From positions 2,873,501 to 2,937,500 of the forward strand of contig NZ_FNUD01000002.1 in NCBI RefSeq assembly GCF_900106095.1: DNA of 64,000 bases, read 5' to 3'. The stretch is from Pseudomonas deceptionensis (GTDB lineage Bacteria; Pseudomonadota; Gammaproteobacteria; Pseudomonadales; Pseudomonadaceae). The notes below the pieces were generated by a model that saw nothing but the letters and a program-made list of their open reading frames with translations, did no database searches and was not told the DNA's origin. Numbering within the stretch: position 1 is the first letter of the stretch; each line of letters opens with the position of its first letter. This document shows positions 16,941-25,268 of this stretch, piece after piece. The position numbers and the translations under genes are program-made.

Positions 16941-17819
16941 ATGGCAATTTGTGCAGGACGTACCGTCATCATTACTGGCGCCGGCGGCGGTTTGGGCCGG
17001 GCCTATGCATTGGCTTTCGCCGGGCAGGGCGCCAACGTGGTGGTCAACGATATTCGTCGTGAAGCCGCGCAAGAGGTCGTCGCTGAAATTCTCGAGGCGG
17101 GCGGTCAGGCCATTGCCAGCGCGGACGACATCACCACCCTTGCCACGGCACAGCTCATTGTGGACGCCGCCCTGGCCGCGTTTGGCGAAGTGCATGTGCT
17201 GGTTAACAACGCGGGGATTTTGCGCGACCGGATGTTTATCAGCCTGGGCGAAGATGACTGGGACGCGGTGATGCGCGTTCACCTCAAGGGGCATTTCTGC
17301 CTGGCCAATATCCTTGGCAAGCGCTGGCGTGACCTGGCCAAGGCCGGCCATCCGGTAGCGGCTCGAATCATCAACACCAGCTCCGGTGCGGGCCTGCAGG
17401 GTTCGGTGGGGCAATCCAACTACAGCGCCGCCAAAGGCGGGATTGCCGCCTTGACCCTGGTGCAGGCCGCAGAGCTGGCGCGTTATGGCGTTACGGCTAA
17501 TGCGCTGGCCCCGGCGGCGCGGACCTCGATGACTGAAAGCGCGATGCCGGACGTGGTGAAAAAGCCCGAAGACGGCGGCTTCGATGCCTGGGCTCCGGAA
17601 AACGTCGCACCGCTGGTGGTGTGGCTGGGCAGCGAACTGTCGGGCCATGTGACCGGGCAGATCATCGAAAGCCAGGGCGGGCGCCTGTCCCTGGGCGACG
17701 GCTGGCGCACCGGCGTGACCCGCGACAAGGGTGCGCAATGGCAGCCAGAAGAAGTGGGCGTAGCCATGGGGCAGATTCTGGCCGAAGCACCTGCGCCGCA
17801 AAGGGTTTGGGGTAGCTGA
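16941..17819 (+). CDS. SDR, 3-hydroxyacyl-CoA dehydrogenase-like (17beta-HSD4 type)
   Basis: 292 aa short-chain dehydrogenase. NAD-binding TGAGGGLG near residue 10, NNAG, catalytic Ser (INTSSGAG) and YSAAK. Long for an SDR and with the insert GKRWRDLAKAGHPVAARIINT characteristic of the dehydrogenase domain of peroxisomal multifunctional enzyme 2 and its bacterial relatives, which oxidise (3R)-hydroxyacyl-CoA. The MaoC hydratase encoded downstream would supply that substrate. Start ATG 16941 follows TAGGAG (16928-16933); an earlier in-frame start at 16917 lies within the thiolase gene. A terminator-like palindrome follows, so expression of the next genes may be lower or separately driven. Confidence 0.86.
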   Translation: MAICAGRTVIITGAGGGLGRAYALAFAGQGANVVVNDIRREAAQEVVAEILEAGGQAIASADDITTLATAQLIVDAALAAFGEVHVLVNNAGILRDRMFISLGEDDWDAVMRVHLKGHFCLANILGKRWRDLAKAGHPVAARIINTSSGAGLQGSVGQSNYSAAKGGIAALTLVQAAELARYGVTANALAPAARTSMTESAMPDVVKKPEDGGFDAWAPENVAPLVVWLGSELSGHVTGQIIESQGGRLSLGDGWRTGVTRDKGAQWQPEEVGVAMGQILAEAPAPQRVWGS

Positions 17820-17828
17820 TATCCCTGA

Positions 17829-17881
17829 CCCTCACCCCAACCCTTTCCCGGGGGGAGAGGGCTAGGGTGAGGGGCTTTTTG
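17829..17881. terminator. CT-rich palindrome with T run inside the catabolic cluster
   Basis: Inverted repeat CCTCACCC (17830-17837) / GGGTGAGG (17865-17872) with further partial pairing inside and CTTTTT after it. Same family as 3202-3252. It lies between two SDR genes pointing the same way, where a working terminator would split the cluster into two transcripts. Confidence 0.7.
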
Positions 17882-17908
17882 ATTTTAGATAAAAAAGAGA
17901 ATTCAACC

Positions 17909-18694
17909 ATGAGACAAGCGCCTCCTTACGTTCCCGGCCACCAGTTGCTCGCCGGCAAGTCGATTTTGATCACCGCCGCTGCCGGTGCCGGGATCGGTTA
18001 TGCCGCCGCCAAGCGCTGCGCCGAAGAGGGCTGCCGCGCCCTGATGATTTCTGATATCCATCCGCGCCGCCTCGAAGAAGCAGTCGAGCGTCTCAAGGCA
18101 GAAACCGGGTTGCAGGCGGTGTACGGGCAGCTGTGCAACGTCACCGTCGAAGCCGATGTACAGGCGCTGGTCGCCGCGGCTGAAGACGCATTGGGCGGGG
18201 TCGATGTGCTGATCAATAACGCAGGGCTTGGCGGCCAGGTGCGACTGACCGAAATGACCGATCAGCAATGGTCTTCGGTGCTGGATATCACCCTGACCGG
18301 CACCATGCGCATGACCCGCGCCATGCTTCCGCACATGGAGCGCCGAGGCGCCGGTGCCATCGTCAACAACGCGTCGGTGCTGGGTTGGCGCGCACAGAAA
18401 GAGCAGGCCCATTATGCCGCCGCCAAGGCCGGCGTCATGGCCCTGACCCGTTGCAGTGCATTGGAAGCGGCCGAGAGTGGCGTGCGCATCAATGCCGTGG
18501 CGCCGTCCATTGCCTTGCATGACTTCCTGAAAAAAGCCTCCAGCAGCGAACTGCTGGAACAACTGACCAGTCGCGAAGCCTTTGGCCGTGCGGCTGAAGT
18601 GTGGGAAGTGGCCAACGTGATGGTGTTCCTGGCCAGCGACTACGCCTCGTACATGGTCGGCGAAGTGCTGCCCGTCAGCTCGCAACAGGCATGA
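17909..18694 (+). CDS. SDR, IpdF-like hydroxyacyl-CoA dehydrogenase
   Basis: 261 aa. Glycine-rich cofactor site is unusual: TAAAGAGIG instead of TGxxxGIG. Other SDR features: NNAGLGG, NNASVLGWRAQ with the catalytic Ser, and YAAAK. The stretches NNASVLGWRAQ, AKAGVMALTRCSALEAAE, EAFGRAAEVWEVA and ASDYASY closely match what I remember of IpdF (Rv3559c), a dehydrogenase of steroid C/D-ring breakdown. Start ATG 17909; a longer in-frame reading from 17867 begins inside the palindrome and is not credible. Its stop overlaps the MaoC gene start (ATGA). Confidence 0.86.
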   Translation: MRQAPPYVPGHQLLAGKSILITAAAGAGIGYAAAKRCAEEGCRALMISDIHPRRLEEAVERLKAETGLQAVYGQLCNVTVEADVQALVAAAEDALGGVDVLINNAGLGGQVRLTEMTDQQWSSVLDITLTGTMRMTRAMLPHMERRGAGAIVNNASVLGWRAQKEQAHYAAAKAGVMALTRCSALEAAESGVRINAVAPSIALHDFLKKASSSELLEQLTSREAFGRAAEVWEVANVMVFLASDYASYMVGEVLPVSSQQA

Positions 18695-19161
18695 GTACGC
18701 TATTTAGCAGTGCCGGGCAGCTGCTCGCGGCACAAGGGCAAGACCTGGGCCGCACTGACTGGCTGTTGCTGACTCAGGAGCGGATCAACCTGTTTGCCGA
18801 GGCCACGGGCGATCACCAGTGGATTCATGTCGACCCTGAACGTGCCGCCAAGGGACCATTCGGGGCCTGCATCGCCCACGGTTACCTGACCCTGTCCCTG
18901 GCCAATCTGTTTATGCCGCAACTGATGCAATTCGAAAACCTGGCCATGGGCGTTAACTACGGCAGTGACCGGGTGCGCTTTCCGGCAGCGGTCAAGGTCG
19001 GTTCGCGGGTGCGCGGGCATGGCCAGATCATGCAGGTCGAGGCTCTGGGCCAGGCATTGCAGGCGGTGGTGCGCATCAGCGTCGAAATCGAGGGCAGCGA
19101 GCGCCCCGGCTGCGTGGTGGACACCATCAGCCGCTACACCTTCAACCCTCTTGAGAAGTGA
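18691..19161 (+). CDS. MaoC-like (R)-enoyl-CoA hydratase
   Basis: 156 aa single hot-dog domain. The hydratase-2 motif is present as FAEATGDHQWIHVDPERA, containing the catalytic Asp and His, followed by IAHGYLTLSL, a family-wide segment. It would add water to a trans-2-enoyl-CoA to make a (3R)-hydroxyacyl-CoA, the substrate expected for the 17beta-HSD4-type SDR in this cluster. ATG 18691 overlaps the IpdF-like stop by four bases. Length matches stand-alone bacterial MaoC/NodN-like proteins. Confidence 0.87.
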   Translation: MSTLFSSAGQLLAAQGQDLGRTDWLLLTQERINLFAEATGDHQWIHVDPERAAKGPFGACIAHGYLTLSLANLFMPQLMQFENLAMGVNYGSDRVRFPAAVKVGSRVRGHGQIMQVEALGQALQAVVRISVEIEGSERPGCVVDTISRYTFNPLEK

Positions 19162-19170
19162 GCCTTGAGC

Positions 19171-20379
19171 ATGAATCTGAATGACGTAGTGATCGTATCC
19201 ACCGCCCGAACGGCCCTGACCAAGTCCTTCCGTGGTTCGTTCAACGACACGGAAGCGCCGGTACTGGGCGGGCATGTGGTGCGTGCGGTGGTTGAGCGAG
19301 CAGGCATCGAGCCGGGTTCCGTGGAAGACGTGATCATGGGTGCGGCCGCCCAGCAAGGCACCCAGGGCTACAACATCGGGCGCTTGTGCGCCAACACCGG
19401 CGGCCTGCCCAACACGGTGCCGGGCATGGCGATCGACCGCATGTGCGCCTCGGGTTTGATGAGTATCGGCGTGGCCGCAAAAGGCATCATGACCGGCGAA
19501 ATGTCGATTGCCGTGGCCGGTGGCGTTGAGTCGCTGTCACTGACCCAGAACAAGTATAAAAACACGTACCGCGCTCAGTCCGAGGCGGTGCTTGAATGCA
19601 TGCCCACGGCCTATATCCCGATGCTCGAAACCGCTGAGATCGTGGCACGGCGTTACAACATCAGCCGTGAAGTGCAAGACCAGTATTCCCTGCAAAGCCA
19701 GCAGCGTACCGCCGCCGCCCAGGCCGAAGGTCTGTTTGCCGACGAGATCGTGCCGCTGGCTGCGCGCAAGCTGTGCTTTGACAAGGAAGGCAAGCCCAGC
19801 GGTTATCAGGATGTGATTGCCGACCGTGACGAGTGCAATCGCCCGTCCACCACCCTTGAGGATCTGGCTGCACTCAAGCCGGTGTGGAAAGACGGCAAAT
19901 GGGTGCAGCAGGGCGAGTTCATTACAGCGGGCAACGCCTCGCAGTTTTCCGATGGTGCTGCCGCCGTGTTGCTGATGAGCCGTGCCGAAGCCAGGCAGCG
20001 CGGGATCGAAGCGCTGGGTGTGTACCGCGGGATTGCCGTGAGCGGTTGTGCGCCGGAAGAAATGGGCATTGGCCCGGTGTTCGCGATTCCCAAGCTGCTC
20101 AAACGGTTCGGCCTGACCGTCTCGGACATCGACCTGTGGGAGATCAATGAAGCGTTCGCGTGCCAGGTGGTGTACTGCCGCGATTTCCTGCAGATCCCCA
20201 ACGACCGCCTCAACGTCAACGGCGGGGCAATTTCCATTGGTCACCCGTTCGGCATGTCGGGTGCGCGGATGGTGGGCCACAGCCTGCTTGAAGGCCGCCG
20301 CCGTGGCGCGCGTTATGTCGTGGTTGCCATGTGCATCGGCGGCGGGATGGGGGCTGCGGGGTTGTTCGAGCTGAATTGA
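19171..20379 (+). CDS. thiolase (acetyl-CoA C-acyltransferase)
   Basis: 402 aa. Nucleophilic Cys in [12 protein letters not shown], then [24 protein letters not shown], and the second Cys in [17 protein letters not shown]. Complete thiolase of ordinary length and different subgroup from the thiolase at 15779, so two successive cleavage steps or two chain types may be served. ATG 19171 has AAGTGAG eight bases upstream; a TTG six bases earlier is possible. Last gene of the plus-strand catabolic block; it is convergent with the exporter, with a palindrome overlapping the exporter's stop. Confidence 0.87.
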   Translation: MNLNDVVIVSTARTALTKSFRGSFNDTEAPVLGGHVVRAVVERAGIEPGSVEDVIMGAAAQQGTQGYNIGRLCANTGGLPNTVPGMAIDRMCASGLMSIGVAAKGIMTGEMSIAVAGGVESLSLTQNKYKNTYRAQSEAVLECMPTAYIPMLETAEIVARRYNISREVQDQYSLQSQQRTAAAQAEGLFADEIVPLAARKLCFDKEGKPSGYQDVIADRDECNRPSTTLEDLAALKPVWKDGKWVQQGEFITAGNASQFSDGAAAVLLMSRAEARQRGIEALGVYRGIAVSGCAPEEMGIGPVFAIPKLLKRFGLTVSDIDLWEINEAFACQVVYCRDFLQIPNDRLNVNGGAISIGHPFGMSGARMVGHSLLEGRRRGARYVVVAMCIGGGMGAAGLFELN

Positions 20380-20388
20380 TGAAGTGTT

Positions 20389-20431
20389 CCTCACCCCAGC
20401 CCTCTGCCTCCGGGGGATGGCTGGAGTGAGG
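20389..20431. terminator. CT-rich palindrome overlapping the exporter 3' end
   Basis: CCTCACCCCAGCC (20389-20401 region) pairs with GGCTGGAGTGAGG (20419-20431) with one mismatch. Third copy of the family in the window. It contains the stop codon of the minus-strand exporter (20391-20393) and so encodes its last residues. No T run, so termination is less certain than for the other two. Confidence 0.6.
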
Positions 20432-21944
20432 GTTGGGGCGGGATTGGATTACGCATCAGTGTCCCCACCAGCACCGCACCGATCAGCCCCAGCACGCCTG
20501 CCACCCACAGCACCACGGCAAACCCCGCCACAAAAGCCCGGGTCGCCATCGGCTGAACCTGCGCCTGAACCTGCGCCGGCAGTTGGCTCAGTGCCCCCGG
20601 CATATCCCCGGCCACCACCCGCGAAGCAATAAAGTGACTCTGCTCCAGCCATTGCCCGGCGTCCTGGCGCAGGGCTGCCTGCAGATTTTGCTCGGTATGG
20701 CTGCCCAGCAAGGCGCCGAACACACCGATGGCTAACACGATGGCGCTGAAGCGCATGGTCGTGCTCATGCCGGACGCCATGCCCACACGGTCACGGGGCA
20801 CGCAGGCCATGATGTTTTTCTGGGTGTCACCATTGAGCAGACCCGCCCCGGCGCCCGTCACCGCGGTGGTCAGCGCAAAACTCAAATAGCTGCCATGGTC
20901 CACCGCCCAGACGCTGAGCAGGTTGCCGCAACCCACCAGGGTCAAGCCCGCAGCCATCATGCTGGCGGGGCTGATGCGCGACGCCAGGCGAGCGCCGATA
21001 CGCGGGCAAATCAGCATGGTCAGGGCAAACGGCAACATCCCCAGGCCAGATGCGACTGCGCTGAAGCCCAGGCCGTTTTGCAGATAAAACGGCAGCAGCG
21101 TCATCATTACCTGAGCACAGCCCGCGTAAGCGAACATGCCTAGCAGAGCGCCGATAAAGCGCGGATGGCGAAAGAGTTGAAGGTCAATCATGGGCCGGCG
21201 CTGCAAGGCTTCGATCAGCACAAACAGGCCCAGCAACAGCACCCCGGCACACACTCGTGCATAGGTCAGCGGATAGTTCCAGCCAATGCGGTTGGCCTCG
21301 ATCAGGCCCCAGATCAGGCACAGCAGACTGGCGCTGAAAGCCAGGCTGCCCCAGGGGTCGAGTCGTGCGGATTGCGGGTCGCGGGACTCGCCAATGGCAT
21401 GCCTGACCAGCGCCATCAGCAGCAGGCCCACTGGCAGGTTGAGGTAGAAAATCCAGCGCCAGCCCAGGTACTCGGTGATCAGCCCGCCAAGGGTCGGTGC
21501 GGCGGTCATGGCCACGCCCATGCAGGCGCCCCAGAAGGCCCAGGCCTTGGCCCGCTCCACTTCGTCGTGGAAGGCGTGCCCGATGGAAGCCAGTGCACTC
21601 GTCAGCAGCAGGGCCGCTCCCACGCCTTTGACGGCACGGGCGATTTCCAGCAGCAGGCTGGTGGGCGCGGCGCCGCAGCCCAGGGACGCAAGGATAAAAA
21701 TGCTCAAGCCCCAGAGCAGGGTCTTTTTGCGGCCGAAGCGGTCGGCAATGCTGCCGGCCGGCAGCAGCAGGGCGGCAAACGCCAGCATATAAGCGCTGAC
21801 CACCCATTCGATGTCGACAAAACTGGCCCCCAGATCACGGGCGATGCTGGGCAGGGTGACCGCGACAATATTGGTATCGAGCACGATGAGTGAGCACACC
21901 CCGCTGGCGGTGAGCAGGGTCAGGCGCGGGCTGACGCTTTTCAT
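20391..21944 (-). CDS. MFS transporter, DHA2 (EmrB/QacA) family
   Basis: 517 aa inner-membrane proton antiporter with about 14 hydrophobic segments. Signatures: LDTNIVAVTLPSIARDL in helix 1, GSIADRFGRKKTLLWG (MFS motif A) in loop 2-3, and LGGLITEYLGWRWIFYLNLP (motif C region), typical of drug-efflux DHA2 proteins. The ATG at 21944 follows GAGGTG; long upstream in-frame sequence is non-conserved and runs into the divergent LysR gene. The final residues (PQPSLQPSPGGRGLG) are encoded by a dispersed palindrome, so the C-terminus has probably been altered by its insertion. Likely controlled by the divergent LysR. Substrate unknown. Confidence 0.87.
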   Translation of the reverse strand: MKSVSPRLTLLTASGVCSLIVLDTNIVAVTLPSIARDLGASFVDIEWVVSAYMLAFAALLLPAGSIADRFGRKKTLLWGLSIFILASLGCGAAPTSLLLEIARAVKGVGAALLLTSALASIGHAFHDEVERAKAWAFWGACMGVAMTAAPTLGGLITEYLGWRWIFYLNLPVGLLLMALVRHAIGESRDPQSARLDPWGSLAFSASLLCLIWGLIEANRIGWNYPLTYARVCAGVLLLGLFVLIEALQRRPMIDLQLFRHPRFIGALLGMFAYAGCAQVMMTLLPFYLQNGLGFSAVASGLGMLPFALTMLICPRIGARLASRISPASMMAAGLTLVGCGNLLSVWAVDHGSYLSFALTTAVTGAGAGLLNGDTQKNIMACVPRDRVGMASGMSTTMRFSAIVLAIGVFGALLGSHTEQNLQAALRQDAGQWLEQSHFIASRVVAGDMPGALSQLPAQVQAQVQPMATRAFVAGFAVVLWVAGVLGLIGAVLVGTLMRNPIPPQPSLQPSPGGRGLG

Positions 21945-22007
21945 CGTTGCACCTCGCGCATTACTTTGTGGGCAATCAGTTTGACGGGCATGCTCGCGGC
22001 TCTCTAG

Positions 22008-22023
22008 TGTGACGGTGGTCACA
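22008..22023. promoter_or_regulatory. dyad operator candidate between exporter and LysR genes
   Basis: TGTGACGGTGGTCACA, perfect six-base arms with a four-base centre, in the 150-base divergent region. Location and symmetry fit a LysR-type binding site controlling the exporter and lysR itself. Binding is not demonstrated. Confidence 0.5.
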
Positions 22024-22094
22024 GGGTATCGCCGCACATCCCGGGGTTTGTTAGCTGGCAGCCCGGACTTCATTACCTTTGAGCTAATGCTGCT

Positions 22095-22988
22095 ATGGAT
22101 ATACGTCATTTCCGTTATTTTCTGGCCGTTGCCCAGCAACGCAATTTTACCCGCGCGGCTGAAACACTGGGGATTGCGCCACCGACCCTGACTCGGCAAA
22201 TCCAGGACCTTGAGCACGCCCTGGGGGTGCGCCTGTTTGTGCGCGAGCAAAGGCAAGTACGCTTGACCGAAGCGGGGCTGGCGTTGTTGCCCGATGCCGA
22301 AGCCACGGTGCGCCAGTTCGAGCTGGCGCAACGCAATGCCCAGCGCGCCGGGCGCGGTGAGACAGGGCACATCGAGTTGGGTTACGTCGCTTCGGCGGTG
22401 TATTCGGGGGTGTTGCAGCGCCAGGTGCAGGCGTTTGCCAGCGACTATGCCGAAGTCAGTCTGAATGTGCGTGAAGCGTCGATGGCCAGTTTGCCGGAGC
22501 GGATCGTTGAAGGTCGGTTCGACTTGGGCTATGTGCGCTCACCCATGACGCTGCCCGAGGGGCTGGAGGCAATTCGGCTGAATGCGGAGGGCTTTGTACT
22601 GGCGCTGGCCGCTGATACCTGGCTGGCGCGCCTCAAGAACATCAGCCCCGGGCATTTGCAAAACGAGACCTTTATCCTCCCCGAGCAAATCAGCGGCACG
22701 CTGCACGTAGCGGCCCAAGGGGGCTACGCTCCGAAACTGGGGGCCCAGCCCGGCGGGCTGGTGGCGGTGATTGCGCTGGTTTCGCTGCGTCAGGGGGTGG
22801 CGGTGGTGCCGGCGTCGGTGGTGGGGCATATCAGTCTGCCCAATGTGCTCTACCGCCCGATCGAGGGCTGCGAGGCGCAGTCGTGGTTGTCCTTGATCTA
22901 CCGCCGATTTGAAAAGTCAGCCGTTGTGACCCGTTACATCGAGCAGGTCAAACGTGATGCGCGTACAGCCGGGCTGGACGCGAAATAG
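22095..22988 (+). CDS. LysR family transcriptional regulator
   Basis: 297 aa. N-terminal winged helix MDIRHFRYFLAVAQQRNFTR, AAETLGIAPPTLTRQIQDLE, then a type 2 periplasmic-binding-like effector domain to the end. Divergent from the DHA2 exporter with a symmetrical motif between them, the usual arrangement for a regulator of an efflux pump. The effector is unknown. The 118-base gap before the next gene argues against coupling with the c-di-GMP gene downstream. Confidence 0.88.
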   Translation: MDIRHFRYFLAVAQQRNFTRAAETLGIAPPTLTRQIQDLEHALGVRLFVREQRQVRLTEAGLALLPDAEATVRQFELAQRNAQRAGRGETGHIELGYVASAVYSGVLQRQVQAFASDYAEVSLNVREASMASLPERIVEGRFDLGYVRSPMTLPEGLEAIRLNAEGFVLALAADTWLARLKNISPGHLQNETFILPEQISGTLHVAAQGGYAPKLGAQPGGLVAVIALVSLRQGVAVVPASVVGHISLPNVLYRPIEGCEAQSWLSLIYRRFEKSAVVTRYIEQVKRDARTAGLDAK

Positions 22989-23106
22989 TGCTGAAAGACT
23001 GCAGCATTTAGTCGGCCATATACGTGCGTTAAAGCCGGGAAGCAGTACAATCGCGCACTTTTTACCGGGCATGGATGCTGTTCGGCACACGCTCACGAGA
23101 AGACCC

Positions 23107-25203
23107 ATGGTTTCTGCAAGTTACTCTCCCTCGCTGGTTTTTATTTCCCTGTGTGTTGCGATTCTGGCGTCATACACCGCCCTTGATCTGAGCGGGCGTA
23201 TCGCCACGGCGCGAGGCCGGACCGTGTACCTGTGGATCGGCGGCGGCGCCCTGGCTATGGGGTTTGGGGTGTGGTCGATGCACTTTATCGGGATGCTTGC
23301 GCTGGAGCTGCCGCTGGCACTGGGTTACGACCTGGGGCTGACCCTGTGGTCGTTGCTGGTGGCCATTTTGTCGTCAGGCTTTGCCTTGTGGCTGGTGAGC
23401 CAGCCGCGCCTGCCTTGGCTGCAGCTATTGTTCGGCGCCTTGATCATGGGCGCGGGCATCAGTGCCATGCACTACAGCGGCATGGCTGCGTTGCGCATGC
23501 AGCCGGGGATCGATTACGACCCGACGCTGTTTGGTCTGTCCTTGCTGATAGCCGTTGGGGCTTCGGCTGCTGCGCTGTCGATCGCCTTCCATCTGCGCCG
23601 GCAAACCCCTTACGTCCGTCTGGCGCGGGGCGGGGCTGCGGTCATCATGGGCCTGGCGATTGTCGGCATGCACTACACCGGCATGGCGGCGGCCAACTTC
23701 CCCGTTGGCAGTTTTTGCGGTGCTGCCGTGGACGGCTTGAGTGGCAATGGCCTGGATAACCTGGTGCTGGTGTCCAGCCTGGCGGTGCTGGTCATTGCGT
23801 TGCTGACCTCGGTTTTCGATGCCCGACTGGATGCCCGCACCTCGGCCCTGGCGGACTCACTGACCCTGGCCAATGAAGAGCTGACACAACTGGCGCTGCA
23901 CGACACCCTGACCGGGTTGCCCAACCGGATTTTGCTGGCAGACCGCATCGCTCAGGCGATGAGCAAAGTGCACGAGCAAGGCGGGTGTTTCTCGTTGATG
24001 TTTATCGATCTGGACGGCTTCAAACCGGTGAATGACGCCTTCGGCCATCACCTGGGCGACCGCTTGCTGCGTGAGGTGGCCTTGCGTCTGCGCGAGCAGT
24101 TGCGCAGTCAGGACACCCTGGCGCGCATTGGTGGCGACGAGTTTGTGCTGCTGGTGCGCTTGCTTGAGCCGGACGATGCACCGCAAGTGGCGGCGCGCCA
24201 GGTCGGCCTGCTGTCCAAGGCGTTCCGGGTGGACGACCATGACCTGCTGATTTCTGCGAGTGTCGGTATCGCGCTGTACCCCGGCAACGGCCAGACCGCC
24301 GAAGAGTTGCTGATGAATGCCGATGCGGCCATGTACCACGCCAAGGGCGCGGGCAAAAACGGCTACAGCTTTTTCGATGCGTCGATGAACACCAACGCCC
24401 GCAAGCAATTGCAGCTGTTGCAAGACTTGCGTCAGGCACTGGAACTGCAACAGTTTCGCTTGTTCTACCAGCCCAAGTTCGACGCCAGCAACAACCAGCC
24501 GGTGGGTGCCGAAGCCCTGTTGCGCTGGGAGCATCCGCAGCAGGGTTTATTGTTGCCGGAAGACTTTATCGACATGGCGGAGAAGACCGGCCTGATCATC
24601 CCCATCGGCGATTGGGTGCTCAACGAAGCGTGCCGCCAGATGCGTGTCTGGTTCGATGAGGGCTATAGCCACTGGCGCATCGCGGTCAACCTGTCGGCCT
24701 TGCAGTTCTGCTATTCGGGGTTGGTTGACAGCGTTGTCGCGGCCCTGGAGCGCCACCGTTTACCCGCCAACAGCCTGACCCTGGAAATCACCGAAACCAC
24801 CGCCATGAACGATGCCGATGCGAGCATGGTGGTGCTGCAACGCCTGTCGCAGATGGGCGTGGACCTGTCCATTGATGACTTCGGCACCGGCTATTCCAGC
24901 CTGATGTACCTCAAGCGCCTGCCGGCCAACGAGCTGAAAATCGACCGTGGTTTTGTGCGTGATCTGGAGCATGACAGCGACGATGCGGCGATCGTCTCGG
25001 CGATTGTGGCGCTGGGTCAGGCACTGGGGCTGCGGATTGTGGCCGAAGGGGTCGAAACAGATACCCAGCAAAGCTTTCTGACCACGTTGGGCTGTGATGC
25101 CCTGCAAGGTTTTCTGCTGGGCCAGCCTCTGCCTGCCGAGCAGTTCATGCACGATATCCATCGCGCCGAGCCCTGCACGGATCGCAACCCGATACCGACC
25201 TGA
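23107..25203 (+). CDS. MHYT-GGDEF-EAL cyclic-di-GMP protein
   Basis: 698 aa inner-membrane sensor. N-terminal MHYT domain of about seven membrane helices with the repeats MHFIGM (58), MHYSGM (121) and MHYTGM (188), thought to bind metal and sense a diatomic gas. Then a diguanylate cyclase domain with an intact GGDEF (342-346) and the inhibitory RxxD site (RSQD) five residues before it, and a phosphodiesterase domain with an intact EAL (469-471), DDFGTGYSSL and AEGVET. Both activities may therefore be functional, the balance set by the sensor; many such proteins act mainly as phosphodiesterases. Start ATG 23107 follows GAGAAG. A longer frame from 22954 overlaps lysR and is rejected. Confidence 0.9.
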   Translation: MVSASYSPSLVFISLCVAILASYTALDLSGRIATARGRTVYLWIGGGALAMGFGVWSMHFIGMLALELPLALGYDLGLTLWSLLVAILSSGFALWLVSQPRLPWLQLLFGALIMGAGISAMHYSGMAALRMQPGIDYDPTLFGLSLLIAVGASAAALSIAFHLRRQTPYVRLARGGAAVIMGLAIVGMHYTGMAAANFPVGSFCGAAVDGLSGNGLDNLVLVSSLAVLVIALLTSVFDARLDARTSALADSLTLANEELTQLALHDTLTGLPNRILLADRIAQAMSKVHEQGGCFSLMFIDLDGFKPVNDAFGHHLGDRLLREVALRLREQLRSQDTLARIGGDEFVLLVRLLEPDDAPQVAARQVGLLSKAFRVDDHDLLISASVGIALYPGNGQTAEELLMNADAAMYHAKGAGKNGYSFFDASMNTNARKQLQLLQDLRQALELQQFRLFYQPKFDASNNQPVGAEALLRWEHPQQGLLLPEDFIDMAEKTGLIIPIGDWVLNEACRQMRVWFDEGYSHWRIAVNLSALQFCYSGLVDSVVAALERHRLPANSLTLEITETTAMNDADASMVVLQRLSQMGVDLSIDDFGTGYSSLMYLKRLPANELKIDRGFVRDLEHDSDDAAIVSAIVALGQALGLRIVAEGVETDTQQSFLTTLGCDALQGFLLGQPLPAEQFMHDIHRAEPCTDRNPIPT

Positions 25204-25268
25204 CAAGACTGGTCCTTCGCGGTTATTCTGGCCGCCAGACTTGGATCGTTGAAGGGGAGCGCGTGTTT

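Noticed and set aside
17867..17908. Longer N-terminus of the IpdF-like SDR
   Set aside because: Begins inside the palindrome and is not SDR-like; the ATG at 17909 precedes the conserved domain normally.
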